A DNA stretch of 64,000 nt, taken from positions 62,001-126,000 of the forward strand of contig JAUMVK010000001.1 in assembly GCA_030530205.1 (NCBI GenBank), read 5' to 3'. The position numbers were made by a program, and so were the translations under genes. Shown here piece after piece: positions 1 to 7,569 of the stretch. The DNA comes from RGIG3701 sp030530205. Its GTDB lineage: Bacteria > Planctomycetota > Planctomycetia > Pirellulales > Thermoguttaceae. The notes below the pieces were generated by a model. That model was not told the origin of the DNA and searched no databases. It was given only the letters and a program-made list of their open reading frames with translations. How positions within the stretch are numbered: the stretch's first letter is position 1; each line of letters starts with the position of its first letter.

Positions 1-2
1 TG

Positions 3-476
3 GGATTTTGTGACTGCCTCGCGAAAATGGGCTGCGAGGTCGAGTACCTCCCCGATGCGATCCGGGTACGTCGTGAGCCGGGCGCTCCTCTGCACGGGAT
101 CGAAACGGATATGCGCTTCATCAGCGACACGGCGCAGACGCTCTCCGTCGTGGCCCTCTTTGCCGACTCGCCGACCACGATTCGGAACGTGGCCAATATG
201 CGGGTCAAAGAGACCGACCGGATCCACGCGGTCGTGACGGAACTGAGAAAATTTGGGGTCGAAGTCAAAGAATTTGAGGACGGAATGACGATCCAGCCCC
301 TCAAACAGACCCCTCCCGCAGTAGAGATCGAGACGTATAACGACCATCGAATGGCCATGAGCTTCGCCATCGCGGGCTTGCGTCTTCCCGGTGTAACCAT
401 TCTGAATCCTGGCTGCACCGTGAAGACATACCCGGGGTTCTGGGACGATTTGGAAAAAATTAAAAAAGGACGTTAA
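3..476 (+). CDS. aroA: 3-phosphoshikimate 1-carboxyvinyltransferase (EPSP synthase), 3' part
   Basis: This is the C-terminal 157 residues of EPSP synthase, which joins shikimate 3-phosphate and phosphoenolpyruvate in the shikimate pathway. The frame is open to the left edge of the window, so the start lies outside it. The EPSP synthase signature RVKETDR is present, followed by the conserved YNDHRMAM segment, and the tail GCTVKTYPGFW holds the conserved late lysine. All belong to the second lobe of the enzyme. It stops at 474-476, only about 16 bases from the end of the convergent DUF1559 gene. Identification is firm; completeness cannot be judged. Confidence 0.93.
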   Translation, partial: GFCDCLAKMGCEVEYLPDAIRVRREPGAPLHGIETDMRFISDTAQTLSVVALFADSPTTIRNVANMRVKETDRIHAVVTELRKFGVEVKEFEDGMTIQPLKQTPPAVEIETYNDHRMAMSFAIAGLRLPGVTILNPGCTVKTYPGFWDDLEKIKKGR

Positions 477-492
477 AGAGTCGAACTGCCGG

Positions 493-1500
493 TTACTGGT
501 TCAGGCTCACGGCCTGACCATCGTTTCGGACACCCAATCGGTAGTGGGTTTCTTCGTCGATGGAGTAGGAAATGCGCTGAACCGAACCATCACCCATGCA
601 CATTCCGAAGGTACCGGCGTGGGGTGCGCCGAAACGCATGGAGTATTCGTCGTAACCGGTTCGGTCCTGCATAGGCGTACTGGTCGTGGCTTTGTACGTA
701 ACACGGCAATTATCGCAGTCCGCGCCGACCCAGATACCGTTGTCATCACTGGAACTTCCGGAAGTTTCGTAGGCGTCAGCTTTTAGGTACTTCTCTCCGA
801 TGAGGTACGTATTTGTCGTGCCGTCCCGAATTTGTCCTATGGTTACCTCGCTGCACGTGAAAATCAGACCATCGGCCGTTTGGGTCGGCCATGAGTTGCT
901 CCTGGAATATTCATTGGCCTGGGAGTAGGAACTGGGGTAAAAACGTCCGTCTCCCGGGTTTGCAAATTTTCCGCCGTAATTTCCCGCGTAATCCGATTTG
1001 GCGAGCATGCAGGTTCCGGAGGTTTTCAGAGCCGCGACGTCGGCATTGCTCAGTGAGTCGTTCGCGCCGGGGTAAATTTTGGCGGCCCGACGTGACGGAC
1101 AATAAAAAGTTTGCACCGGCGTCTGCAGTACCACGGAGGCTTTTGCTTTGTCTGGCGTATCCAGCTGACCGTTCGAGGAAAGCTGGTAGAGGGCCTGCTG
1201 TTCAAGGTACGGAAGAAGCGAAAAGGTCCAACCCCCCGGTTGGTTCCGGTTCATTCCGCGGTCCGGGTCGCCGGTAAATCCCCAATGCCAGCCGCCCGAT
1301 GGGAATTTCCTGGTCGCTGATTCGTGATTCAGACAGGCAAGGCCGAGGTTCTTCAGATTGTTCCCGCATTGCATCTGACGCGCGGCCTCACGAGCCTGCT
1401 GAACGGCAGGAAGGAGCAGGCCGACCAGCATACCAATGATAGCTATGACGACCAAAAGCTCAACGAGTGTGAAACCGTCCTGTACTTTTTTTCGATTCAT
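493..1500 (-). CDS. DUF1559 family prepilin-like protein
   Basis: A 335-residue protein of the DUF1559 family, which is greatly expanded in Planctomycetota. It begins with a type IV pilin-like N-terminus: a short basic leader, then GFTLVELLVVIAIIG, the site cut and methylated by prepilin peptidase, followed by the hydrophobic helix and QQAREAARQMQC. Near the C-terminus HAGTFGMCMGDG fits the H-X9-DG motif that defines the family. I chose the ATG at 1500 rather than the in-frame TTG at 1527, because the leader is then the usual length and a promoter lies about 45 bases upstream. Predicted to be inner-membrane anchored or assembled on the surface; the exact role of the family is unknown. Confidence 0.9.
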   Translation of the reverse strand: MNRKKVQDGFTLVELLVVIAIIGMLVGLLLPAVQQAREAARQMQCGNNLKNLGLACLNHESATRKFPSGGWHWGFTGDPDRGMNRNQPGGWTFSLLPYLEQQALYQLSSNGQLDTPDKAKASVVLQTPVQTFYCPSRRAAKIYPGANDSLSNADVAALKTSGTCMLAKSDYAGNYGGKFANPGDGRFYPSSYSQANEYSRSNSWPTQTADGLIFTCSEVTIGQIRDGTTNTYLIGEKYLKADAYETSGSSSDDNGIWVGADCDNCRVTYKATTSTPMQDRTGYDEYSMRFGAPHAGTFGMCMGDGSVQRISYSIDEETHYRLGVRNDGQAVSLNQ

Positions 1501-1546
1501 AATCCAGTCCCCATAATATTTCTCCAAAATTTATCATCTTAACCTT

Positions 1547-1574
1547 ATTATACGCAATTGACGTTTTTTTTCAA
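1547..1574 (-). promoter_or_regulatory. Sigma-70 type promoter of the DUF1559 gene
   Basis: On the minus strand TTGAAA (1569-1574) is separated by 16 bases from a perfect TATAAT (1547-1552). The expected start of transcription is about 40 bases before the ATG at 1500. Confidence 0.6.
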
Positions 1575-1692
1575 TGAGGAGAACGAAAAAAATGTAAAAA
1601 TTTTCAGGAAGGGGTGGAAAAAAAGAAAAAAAGTGGTAAAATCAGAGGAGATTTTTACTCGTTCTGTTCCCTTTTCGCTTCAGGAGCAAAAA

Positions 1693-4068
1693 ATGAAAAT
1701 CATGGCCCCTTCCGGAAATATTGACTGCATGAACGCCGCGATCCGTGCCGGTGCGGATGAGGTTTACATGGGAATTTCCGGTTTCGGGGCGCGGCGCTTC
1801 GCGAAGAATTTTTCTGTTCAGGAGTACTGCGACGCGGTGGGGGAGGCGCATCGGTACGGGACGGCCGTGAACGTCACGCTCAACACGATCATGGCGCAGG
1901 AAGAATTCGACGCGCTGGACGAATCACTCGACCTTCTGTACGCCGCCGGGGTGGACGCGGTGATCGTTCAGGACCTCGGTTTCGCGGACTATTTGCGGGT
2001 CCATTACCCCGACTGGCCGCGGCACGCTTCGACCCAGCTTTCCATCGCGTCGCCGAAAGAGGCGGTTTGGGCGCAGGAGCAGGGCTTTCGGCGTCTCGTG
2101 CTCGCCCGGGAGCTTTCCCTCGAGGAGATCGAAGCGATCCGGAAGGCCGTCTCGACGGAGCTGGAGGTTTTCGCCTCGGGCGCACTTTGCCTGGCGTGCT
2201 CGGGAAAGTGCTTTCTTTCCAGTTTCATCGGCGGACGAAGCGGAAACCGCGGAATGTGTACCCAGCCGTGCCGCCAGAAGTACAAACGGCTCGACGCGCC
2301 GAAGGGACGCGAGGGTTTTCTCCTTTCCTCGGCCGACCAGTGGCAGGAATTTCCCGAGATTGCCCGGCTTTTCGCGATGGGCGTGGACGTGATCAAGCTC
2401 GAGGGGCGCATGAAGTCGCCCGAGTACGTCTTTGAGGCGGTGCGGTACTACCGCGGGATGATCGATACGCTGCGCGATGCGAGCCCCGAGCGACTTGAAA
2501 ACGTTCTGGAAAAAATCGAAAAGGCCCCGGTCCAGACGCGGCCGCACCCGGGGATCGAACGTCTGTTCAACCGCGGCTACTCGAAGGGCTACTTTTACGA
2601 GCACGACCCGGACTTCCTGAACACGGCATTTTCCGCGTCGTGGGGTGTGAAGGCGGGCGAGATCCAGAAACGCCGGATCCGTCTGACCGTTCCGCTGCGT
2701 AACGGGGACGGTGTGGTTTTTCTCGACCGGAACCTTCAGAAGATCGACGGGTTGAACGTCAGCCGCATCGTTCTGGAAAAGACGGGCGAAATCGTCCCCC
2801 AGGCGCCGCGCGGGGCGGAGGTTTCGCTTGGCGTTCCGGTCCCGCCCGGAGCCGCGCTTTTGTACAAGACTTTCGACTACGAGCTGAACCGCACGCTGGC
2901 GACGGAAATGAAACTCCAGCGCCGCCGGACGCCGATCCAGGCCGTTCTGACCGCCCGGGTAGGCCAGCCGCTGAGGCTTGAATTTTCGGTGGACCTTTTC
3001 GGGAAAACGTTCCGTTCGGAGGCGGTTTCGGAGGAACCGCTCGAGGCCTCGCAGCGGGCCGCGGCGTCGCGGGAAAGCCTTTTCGCCTCGCTGGACCGAC
3101 TGGGGGAAACGCCCTTTTCGCTGGCGGAGAAGGACGCGGAAATTCAATTCGACTCGAACGTTTTCGTCCCGAAATCGGTTTTGAACCAGCTGCGTCAGTG
3201 CGCGGCGAGCGATCTGGAAACGGCCATCGTGGCGGGGATGAAGCGGGAAAAAGCCTCCCCTGAAAGGGGAGGTGGCCCGGAGGGTCGGAGGGGTTCCGGA
3301 CGTGGGGGAAGTCAGTCCTTTGGCTGGAACCCCCCAGCTTCGCTTTGCTCAGCAGCCCCCCTTTTAGGTGGGCCTTCCACTCCGGTTTTCACCGCGGCGG
3401 TCATGACCCGCGCGCAGGCCGAGGCGTGCCGGGAGGCGGGGATCGAAAAAATCTACCGGCTGGAACCTCCGGTCCATTTCGGAAACGAGGGACGCCCCGC
3501 GTGGAACGGATGCGAGGCGTTGGCCGGGTCGCTTTTTGACGCGGTGCAGTTTTCGGAGGAAAAGCGGGAATTCGCGCTCGACTGGACGTTCCACGCCGCC
3601 AACCCGTGGATGATCCGGTACTACGCGCGGACGTTCCCGCTCGCGCGGACGATTTTCCTCTCGCCGGAGATTTCGGAGAAAACCGTCCGTAAACTCGCCG
3701 CTCTGCCGGACGTGCCGCGACTTGGACTCGTGATTTGCGGTTTCCTGTACGGAATGTTTACGCGGAAAACGCTCTTTGACGAAACGCTCGTTCCGCTTCA
3801 AAATCAGGACGGCCGCCCCATCTGGGTGAGCCGGAACGACCGAGGGGAAAACCCGCTCGAAACGTCGGGAAGCCGCGTTTTTTACGGGAATCGGATGGAC
3901 ATTTCGCGCCTTCTGCACGACCGGCCGATCCCGGGGCTGGCGGAACTGCGGGTCGATTTCACACTGGAAACGCCGGAAGAAACGACCAAAATCCTGAAAA
4001 AGCTCCTGAACCGGGGCTGGATCCTGGATGAAAGTTTCTCGTACGGGTACGAAAAAGGGATTTTCTGA
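1693..4068 (+). CDS. U32 family peptidase (DUF3656-type, RlhA/YdcP-like)
   Basis: A 791-residue U32 family protein. Residues 1-27 (MAPSGN then AGADEVYMG) and the U32 signature near residues 156-176 (FASGALCLACSGKCFLSS, followed by GNRGMCTQPCRQKY) are clear. The length fits the long U32 branch with a C-terminal DUF3656 region; E. coli RlhA of this branch is needed to hydroxylate a cytidine of 23S rRNA, so an RNA-modification role is possible but inferred. The start is the ATG at 1693, preceded by AGGAG at 1682-1686; the frame is open upstream to 1558 but that part is not conserved-looking. Residues of about 518-561 are encoded by a palindromic repeat inserted in frame. Confidence 0.88.
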   Translation: MKIMAPSGNIDCMNAAIRAGADEVYMGISGFGARRFAKNFSVQEYCDAVGEAHRYGTAVNVTLNTIMAQEEFDALDESLDLLYAAGVDAVIVQDLGFADYLRVHYPDWPRHASTQLSIASPKEAVWAQEQGFRRLVLARELSLEEIEAIRKAVSTELEVFASGALCLACSGKCFLSSFIGGRSGNRGMCTQPCRQKYKRLDAPKGREGFLLSSADQWQEFPEIARLFAMGVDVIKLEGRMKSPEYVFEAVRYYRGMIDTLRDASPERLENVLEKIEKAPVQTRPHPGIERLFNRGYSKGYFYEHDPDFLNTAFSASWGVKAGEIQKRRIRLTVPLRNGDGVVFLDRNLQKIDGLNVSRIVLEKTGEIVPQAPRGAEVSLGVPVPPGAALLYKTFDYELNRTLATEMKLQRRRTPIQAVLTARVGQPLRLEFSVDLFGKTFRSEAVSEEPLEASQRAAASRESLFASLDRLGETPFSLAEKDAEIQFDSNVFVPKSVLNQLRQCAASDLETAIVAGMKREKASPERGGGPEGRRGSGRGGSQSFGWNPPASLCSAAPLLGGPSTPVFTAAVMTRAQAEACREAGIEKIYRLEPPVHFGNEGRPAWNGCEALAGSLFDAVQFSEEKREFALDWTFHAANPWMIRYYARTFPLARTIFLSPEISEKTVRKLAALPDVPRLGLVICGFLYGMFTRKTLFDETLVPLQNQDGRPIWVSRNDRGENPLETSGSRVFYGNRMDISRLLHDRPIPGLAELRVDFTLETPEETTKILKKLLNRGWILDESFSYGYEKGIF
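3248..3376 (+). repeat. 130-bp palindromic repeat inserted in frame in the U32 gene
   Basis: This segment starts with GCCTCCCCTGAAAGGGGAGG and ends with an imperfect inverted copy of the same bases (CCCCCCTTTTAGGTGGGCC). Its layout and much of its sequence match the element at 26896-27027: GGAGGGGTTC in the left half, GAACCCCCCAGC and GCAGCCCCCC in the right half. Translated in the gene's frame it gives a Gly/Arg/Pro-rich stretch of about 43 residues unlike the rest of the protein. Confidence 0.85.
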
Positions 4069-4087
4069 CCGTTTTTAAAATGAAACC

Positions 4088-4113
4088 GGGCGGCCCCCGC
4101 GTGAGGACCGCCC
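4088..4113. terminator. Hairpin between convergent genes
   Basis: GGGCGG and CCGCCC arms close a GC-rich hairpin with one internal mismatch, placed between the end of the U32 gene (4068) and the end of the convergent PEP-CTERM gene (4146). T-rich sequence follows on the plus strand. A two-way terminator is likely. Confidence 0.5.
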
Positions 4114-4145
4114 TTCAAATCAAGACTTGATTTTCTTCCTGATTT

Positions 4146-5912
4146 TTACTTTTTTCTGCGGAAGAAAGCCAGCGCGCCGACTCCCAGGAGCAGCATCGCC
4201 CAGGTCGCCGGTTCAGGAACATTTGCCGAGCTTCCAAAAGTGCCGACCATGTAGTTTGGATTGAAAGCCGTAAGGTCGAACGCGATGAAACTCCCGTCCG
4301 GAATCGAGGGCAGGCCCGTGACGGTGATTTGCCCTTCCTCGCCGGAAACGGTCGCATCACCGAGCGCGACGCTTCCGCTGAGCCAGTCCACCAACTCGTC
4401 GGTTTCGTTGCCGGTCAGCGGCGTGTTGCCGTTTTTCACGTCAAACGTGACGGTCGAGCCACCCTCAAAGCCGTTGATCTGGGCGACTCCCACCGGAGAG
4501 TTCACTTCCAGCGTTTCACCAAGTTCCAGGGTCGGGGCGCCCTCCGTGATGACGGCAGCCGAGACGCTCGTGTCGGTTTTCGTGACGTTGATAATGGGGG
4601 AGTTCGTGACGGCATTCAGACCGCTCGCGGCCGTCAAAACTTCGTTCACCGTCTTGCAGATCTCCGAGAAGAGGCCCAGCCCGTGGCTCAGGCCGACGTA
4701 GATCGTTCCGTCGCCGGAGTACGCGCCAGTGATGGCCATTTTGCCCCAGCCGTTGAGGCCCGGAGCGACCGTGATTTCGCCTGCGTTGGCGACGGTCGTT
4801 TTGGCGTTCAGCGTGCCGCCCGCGACGTTAATGGTCGCGTCGGCGTTGTTCGTCAGGGCTTTTTCGACCGTCAGCGTACCGCCGGTCACGTCCACCGTGC
4901 CCGCGTTGGTCATCGTGCCTTTGGCTTCGAACGATCCGCCGTACACGTTCAGCTCGGATCTGGCACCAATACCGGTGAAACCGCCGCCTGTCGCGACGAC
5001 GACCTCGGCATTATCGTAAATGTTCACATCCGATTTGGTCGCCAGAGTGGTATTTATCGAGGAGGAGTTTTCACCATTTCCGATGTTGAAGTTTCCGCCA
5101 ACGGTCAGTTTCGCGGTTTCCGACCCGCCGCCGATGTAGGCGTGGCCCTGAATTTTATCGATCCAGCCGGCCGTGTTGGTATTTCCTACGCACATATAGG
5201 AATTGGCCGTGGCTTCACCGCCGGTCTGCCTGTAAATACCCGTGTTGATGACTTCCGAGGCGTCCGCGCTTTTGAGGTTCAGAATGATGTATTTTCCCAC
5301 TTCCAGCGTTCCGCCGGTCATGTTGAACGTACCCTGGGAATTGCCCTTTCCATCGTAGTCACGGGCAATCTGCAAACCACTGTCCACAAGCCGGATTGTA
5401 CCGCCATTAAGATTTACAATCCCCTCTCCATGGCCAGAGACATAAAGCGCTTTCTCTGAAATCAGCGTCGCACCCTGATTGACGGTCAACGTACCATGCG
5501 TGCCAAGCTCGCCGCCCACGCCCGGGTAGCCCGGTGAGGTGAGCGTCGCGCCGCTGTTCAGTGTGATGTTCGCGACGCAGCCTTCCGGAGCGTTTTCATA
5601 AAAACTCGCGCCGGAAGCCATGGTCACATTCGCGTTTGAGATCGTCACGTTGCCGTTGATCACGAGGATGGAGGCGTTCTGGGAACGGAACGGCACGGGC
5701 GTGCTGCCGGTGAACGTCACGGTTCCGCCGGTAATGTTCAGATTACCCGGGGTCGTTTCGTTACCGATCTGGTAAAAGTCATTGACGGTCGTGTCCGACG
5801 AGATCGTCCGGTCGCCCGTAATGACCTCGGCGAAAAGGGAGGCGGAAAATAAAACCATTGCCGCAGCACTTGCCAGAATGCCTGCAGCGTTTGAAATTTG
5901 ACTACGTTTCAT
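4146..5912 (-). CDS. PEP-CTERM sorting domain protein with beta-solenoid repeats
   Basis: A 588-residue exported protein. It starts with a signal peptide (about residues 1-27, ending ASLFAE), continues with many short Gly/Thr-rich repeats of the type FNMTGGTLEVGKY, VNLNGGTIRL and VDVTGGTLTVEK, as expected for a right-handed beta-solenoid like the autotransporter-associated strand repeats, and ends with the PEP-CTERM signal VPEPATWAMLLLG, a membrane segment and FRRKK. PEP-CTERM tails are recognised by exosortase, which sorts proteins to the cell surface. The ATG at 5912 has AGAGGA just before it. The frame stays open to 6272, but that extension is repeat DNA and is left out. A promoter lies 53 bases upstream. 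Confidence 0.9.
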   Translation of the reverse strand: MKRSQISNAAGILASAAAMVLFSASLFAEVITGDRTISSDTTVNDFYQIGNETTPGNLNITGGTVTFTGSTPVPFRSQNASILVINGNVTISNANVTMASGASFYENAPEGCVANITLNSGATLTSPGYPGVGGELGTHGTLTVNQGATLISEKALYVSGHGEGIVNLNGGTIRLVDSGLQIARDYDGKGNSQGTFNMTGGTLEVGKYIILNLKSADASEVINTGIYRQTGGEATANSYMCVGNTNTAGWIDKIQGHAYIGGGSETAKLTVGGNFNIGNGENSSSINTTLATKSDVNIYDNAEVVVATGGGFTGIGARSELNVYGGSFEAKGTMTNAGTVDVTGGTLTVEKALTNNADATINVAGGTLNAKTTVANAGEITVAPGLNGWGKMAITGAYSGDGTIYVGLSHGLGLFSEICKTVNEVLTAASGLNAVTNSPIINVTKTDTSVSAAVITEGAPTLELGETLEVNSPVGVAQINGFEGGSTVTFDVKNGNTPLTGNETDELVDWLSGSVALGDATVSGEEGQITVTGLPSIPDGSFIAFDLTAFNPNYMVGTFGSSANVPEPATWAMLLLGVGALAFFRRKK

Positions 5913-5964
5913 AACATCCTCTAAAGTTGGAATTCGAAGTGAAACAAAAAACCTAACGGATACA

Positions 5965-5992
5965 ATTATAGACGGTTTCACGAAAATTTCAA
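5965..5992 (-). promoter_or_regulatory. Sigma-70 type promoter of the PEP-CTERM gene
   Basis: TTGAAA (5987-5992), 16-base spacer, TATAAT (5965-5970) on the minus strand. It has the same hexamers and spacing as the promoter at 1547-1574, and supports the ATG at 5912 as the true start. Confidence 0.6.
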
Positions 5993-6112
5993 GGAAATTT
6001 TTGAGAAAAATGAGAAAAAAAGAAAAATTTTTTGGAAAATTAGATAAAATTTCAGGCAATAATGGAGATGGAAAGCAGTAATTCCACGTTCCATTACATC
6101 CCAAAATCCTAT

Positions 6113-6227
6113 TGACGACGCTGGAAGCGTCGTCCCCGCAGGGTCCCGTCGCAGTTCTGACGACGCTGGAAGTGTCGTCCCCGCAGAGGTTGGTTTTTGA
6201 GACTATGCTGGAAGCATCGTCCCCGCA
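6113..6227. repeat. Three copies of a short palindromic repeat
   Basis: Three copies of a 28-30-bp unit (6113-6140, 6158-6185, 6198-6227) lie 42-45 bp apart between the two minus-strand genes. Each unit is a hairpin with arms GACGACGCT and AGCGTCGTC around GGA, followed by CCCCGCA. The second copy has a C-to-T change giving a G-T wobble pair. The third has changes in both arms (ATGCT and AGCAT) that keep the inner stem. The rest of the gap 5913-6237 is A/T-rich and holds the promoter at 5965-5992. Confidence 0.85.
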
Positions 6228-6237
6228 GGAGCCCTCT

Positions 6238-7269
6238 TTATCTCTGGAAAATGGGCAGTGAGCCATTTTCAAGCTGGAGAATGATCAGATTGTTGGCGGT
6301 CGTGTACACGTCTCCGATGTAACCCTGCGACCAGGAACCGCCCTTGGCAGCGTCTTTCACGAGTTTCAGAGCTATGTCGTGGTAATATTTGTCCCATTCT
6401 TCACCGCCAATGCGGTACTTTACCTGGGAGTAGTAAAAATGCGCGTAATGCCAAAAACCCATCGCGGAGCCGGAAATGTCCTCGAGGTTCTTCCGGCAGA
6501 ACTCCATCATGGGCGGAACATTTTCGTCGTCGTATTCCCCCGCATTGTAGAGGCAGGCGATGGCGGCGGCGGTAATGGCCGGCCGGCCGGGTGGGCCGCT
6601 TTGTGAGGAATAAACGATTCCCCCATCCGCACCGCGGCATCGATGAATATAGGCGATCGCGCGTTCGATAGTCCCTGACGGGACCGGGATCCCGGCGTTT
6701 CGGCAAGCGCGCAGACCCTGGACCTGTGTGATGGTGGTAGAGCCTTCATCGAAATCGTTGCCGTCTTTGGCACTGACGTACCCCCAGCCGCCGGCTTTGG
6801 TCTGCGCAAAAGCGGTGAACTCGACCGCGCGGGTGAGCGTGGAGATGATCTCCTCACGACGTTCAATGTCTTCTTCCTCGCCGAGAACCTGAGCGAGTGC
6901 CATCATGGCGTAACCGTGGCCGTAGGTGTAACGCTGGTCACTTTGAGAGCCGATCAGACCGTTTGCGCGGGACTGGGCCAGAAGAAAATCCACACCGCGG
7001 CGGATCTGGAGAGCGTATTTCCCTTGCAGGGTGGTCGAACCCTCCGAAGTCAGCGCGATGACGGCCAGCGCAGTCATGGCGGTCGGGTACTCACCCCCGT
7101 TAGCGGACCAGCGCCCGGACCGGCTTTGGCGTGACGCGAGCCAGTCGAGACCGCGACGGATGCAGTCGTTTATCTGGGTCTTTTCTTCGGGTGTGAGCTT
7201 CGGACTTTCTGCCCGAACTGGAACAGCAAGGAAAACACAAAGCAGGATGGAAAGGGAAAAACGGAACAT
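6238..7269 (-). CDS. Secreted prenyltransferase/squalene-oxidase repeat protein
   Basis: A 343-residue protein with a clear signal peptide (MFRFSLSILLCVFLAVPVRA). The mature part shows repeated motifs of the terpene-cyclase/prenyltransferase alpha-toroid fold: LDWLASRQSRSGRW, VDFLLAQSRANGLIG, FAQTKAGGWGY and IHRCRGADGGI, with a TAMTALAVIAL type helix between. Planctomycetota encode many such exported proteins of unknown function; the exported location argues against hopanoid synthesis. There is no DXDD motif that I can see, so a cyclase activity is not supported. It is monocistronic with its own promoter at 7309-7336 and ends 10 bases from the short repeats. Confidence 0.82.
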   Translation of the reverse strand: MFRFSLSILLCVFLAVPVRAESPKLTPEEKTQINDCIRRGLDWLASRQSRSGRWSANGGEYPTAMTALAVIALTSEGSTTLQGKYALQIRRGVDFLLAQSRANGLIGSQSDQRYTYGHGYAMMALAQVLGEEEDIERREEIISTLTRAVEFTAFAQTKAGGWGYVSAKDGNDFDEGSTTITQVQGLRACRNAGIPVPSGTIERAIAYIHRCRGADGGIVYSSQSGPPGRPAITAAAIACLYNAGEYDDENVPPMMEFCRKNLEDISGSAMGFWHYAHFYYSQVKYRIGGEEWDKYYHDIALKLVKDAAKGGSWSQGYIGDVYTTANNLIILQLENGSLPIFQR

Positions 7270-7308
7270 AATCGGAAAAGCAAAGGGTTTCTGGAAGTCT
7301 ATTTCCTC

Positions 7309-7336
7309 ATTTTAACAAAAGGAATGGAAAAGTCAA
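7309..7336 (-). promoter_or_regulatory. Sigma-70 type promoter, prenyltransferase-repeat gene
   Basis: TTGACT (7331-7336), 16-base spacer, TAAAAT (7309-7314) on the minus strand, 40 bases before the ATG at 7269. It shares the intergenic region 7270-7569 with the divergent promoter at 7440-7467. Confidence 0.55.
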
Positions 7337-7439
7337 GGGGCTTCCGGGAAAAAACATCGTCTTGATCCCCTGTATCATCTTTTCCGTAAAAAGTTCTTCC
7401 GGGAACTTAAAAAATTTTGTCTTTTTTTTAAATTTTTTG

Positions 7440-7467
7440 TTGACAAATCTCACTCCCGGCATATAAT
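7440..7467 (+). promoter_or_regulatory. Consensus promoter of the large PEP-CTERM gene
   Basis: TTGACA (7440-7445), 16-base spacer, TATAAT (7462-7467). Both hexamers are perfect. The predicted leader to the ATG at 7570 is about 95 bases. Confidence 0.7.
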
Positions 7468-7569
7468 AATAGAATAATTGAAACTCTTTAACAGGAAAAG
7501 TCAGGGTTTCATAACCTCAGAATCCAAAATATTCGTTTGTGGAAATACGAACAGAAAGAAGATCCCATC

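Noticed and set aside
1558..1692. 45-codon N-terminal extension of the U32 gene
   Set aside because: Lys-rich, not conserved-looking and overlaps the divergent promoter; AGGAG at 1682 points to the ATG at 1693.
6113..6227. CRISPR-like spacing of three 28-bp repeats
   Set aside because: Intervening sequences are only about 12-17 bases, repeats are diverged and self-palindromic, single copies occur elsewhere, and no cas gene is present.
5913..6272. N-terminal extension of the PEP-CTERM gene by 120 codons
   Set aside because: The extension reads through three palindromic repeats and the promoter at 5965-5992; the signal peptide begins at 5912.
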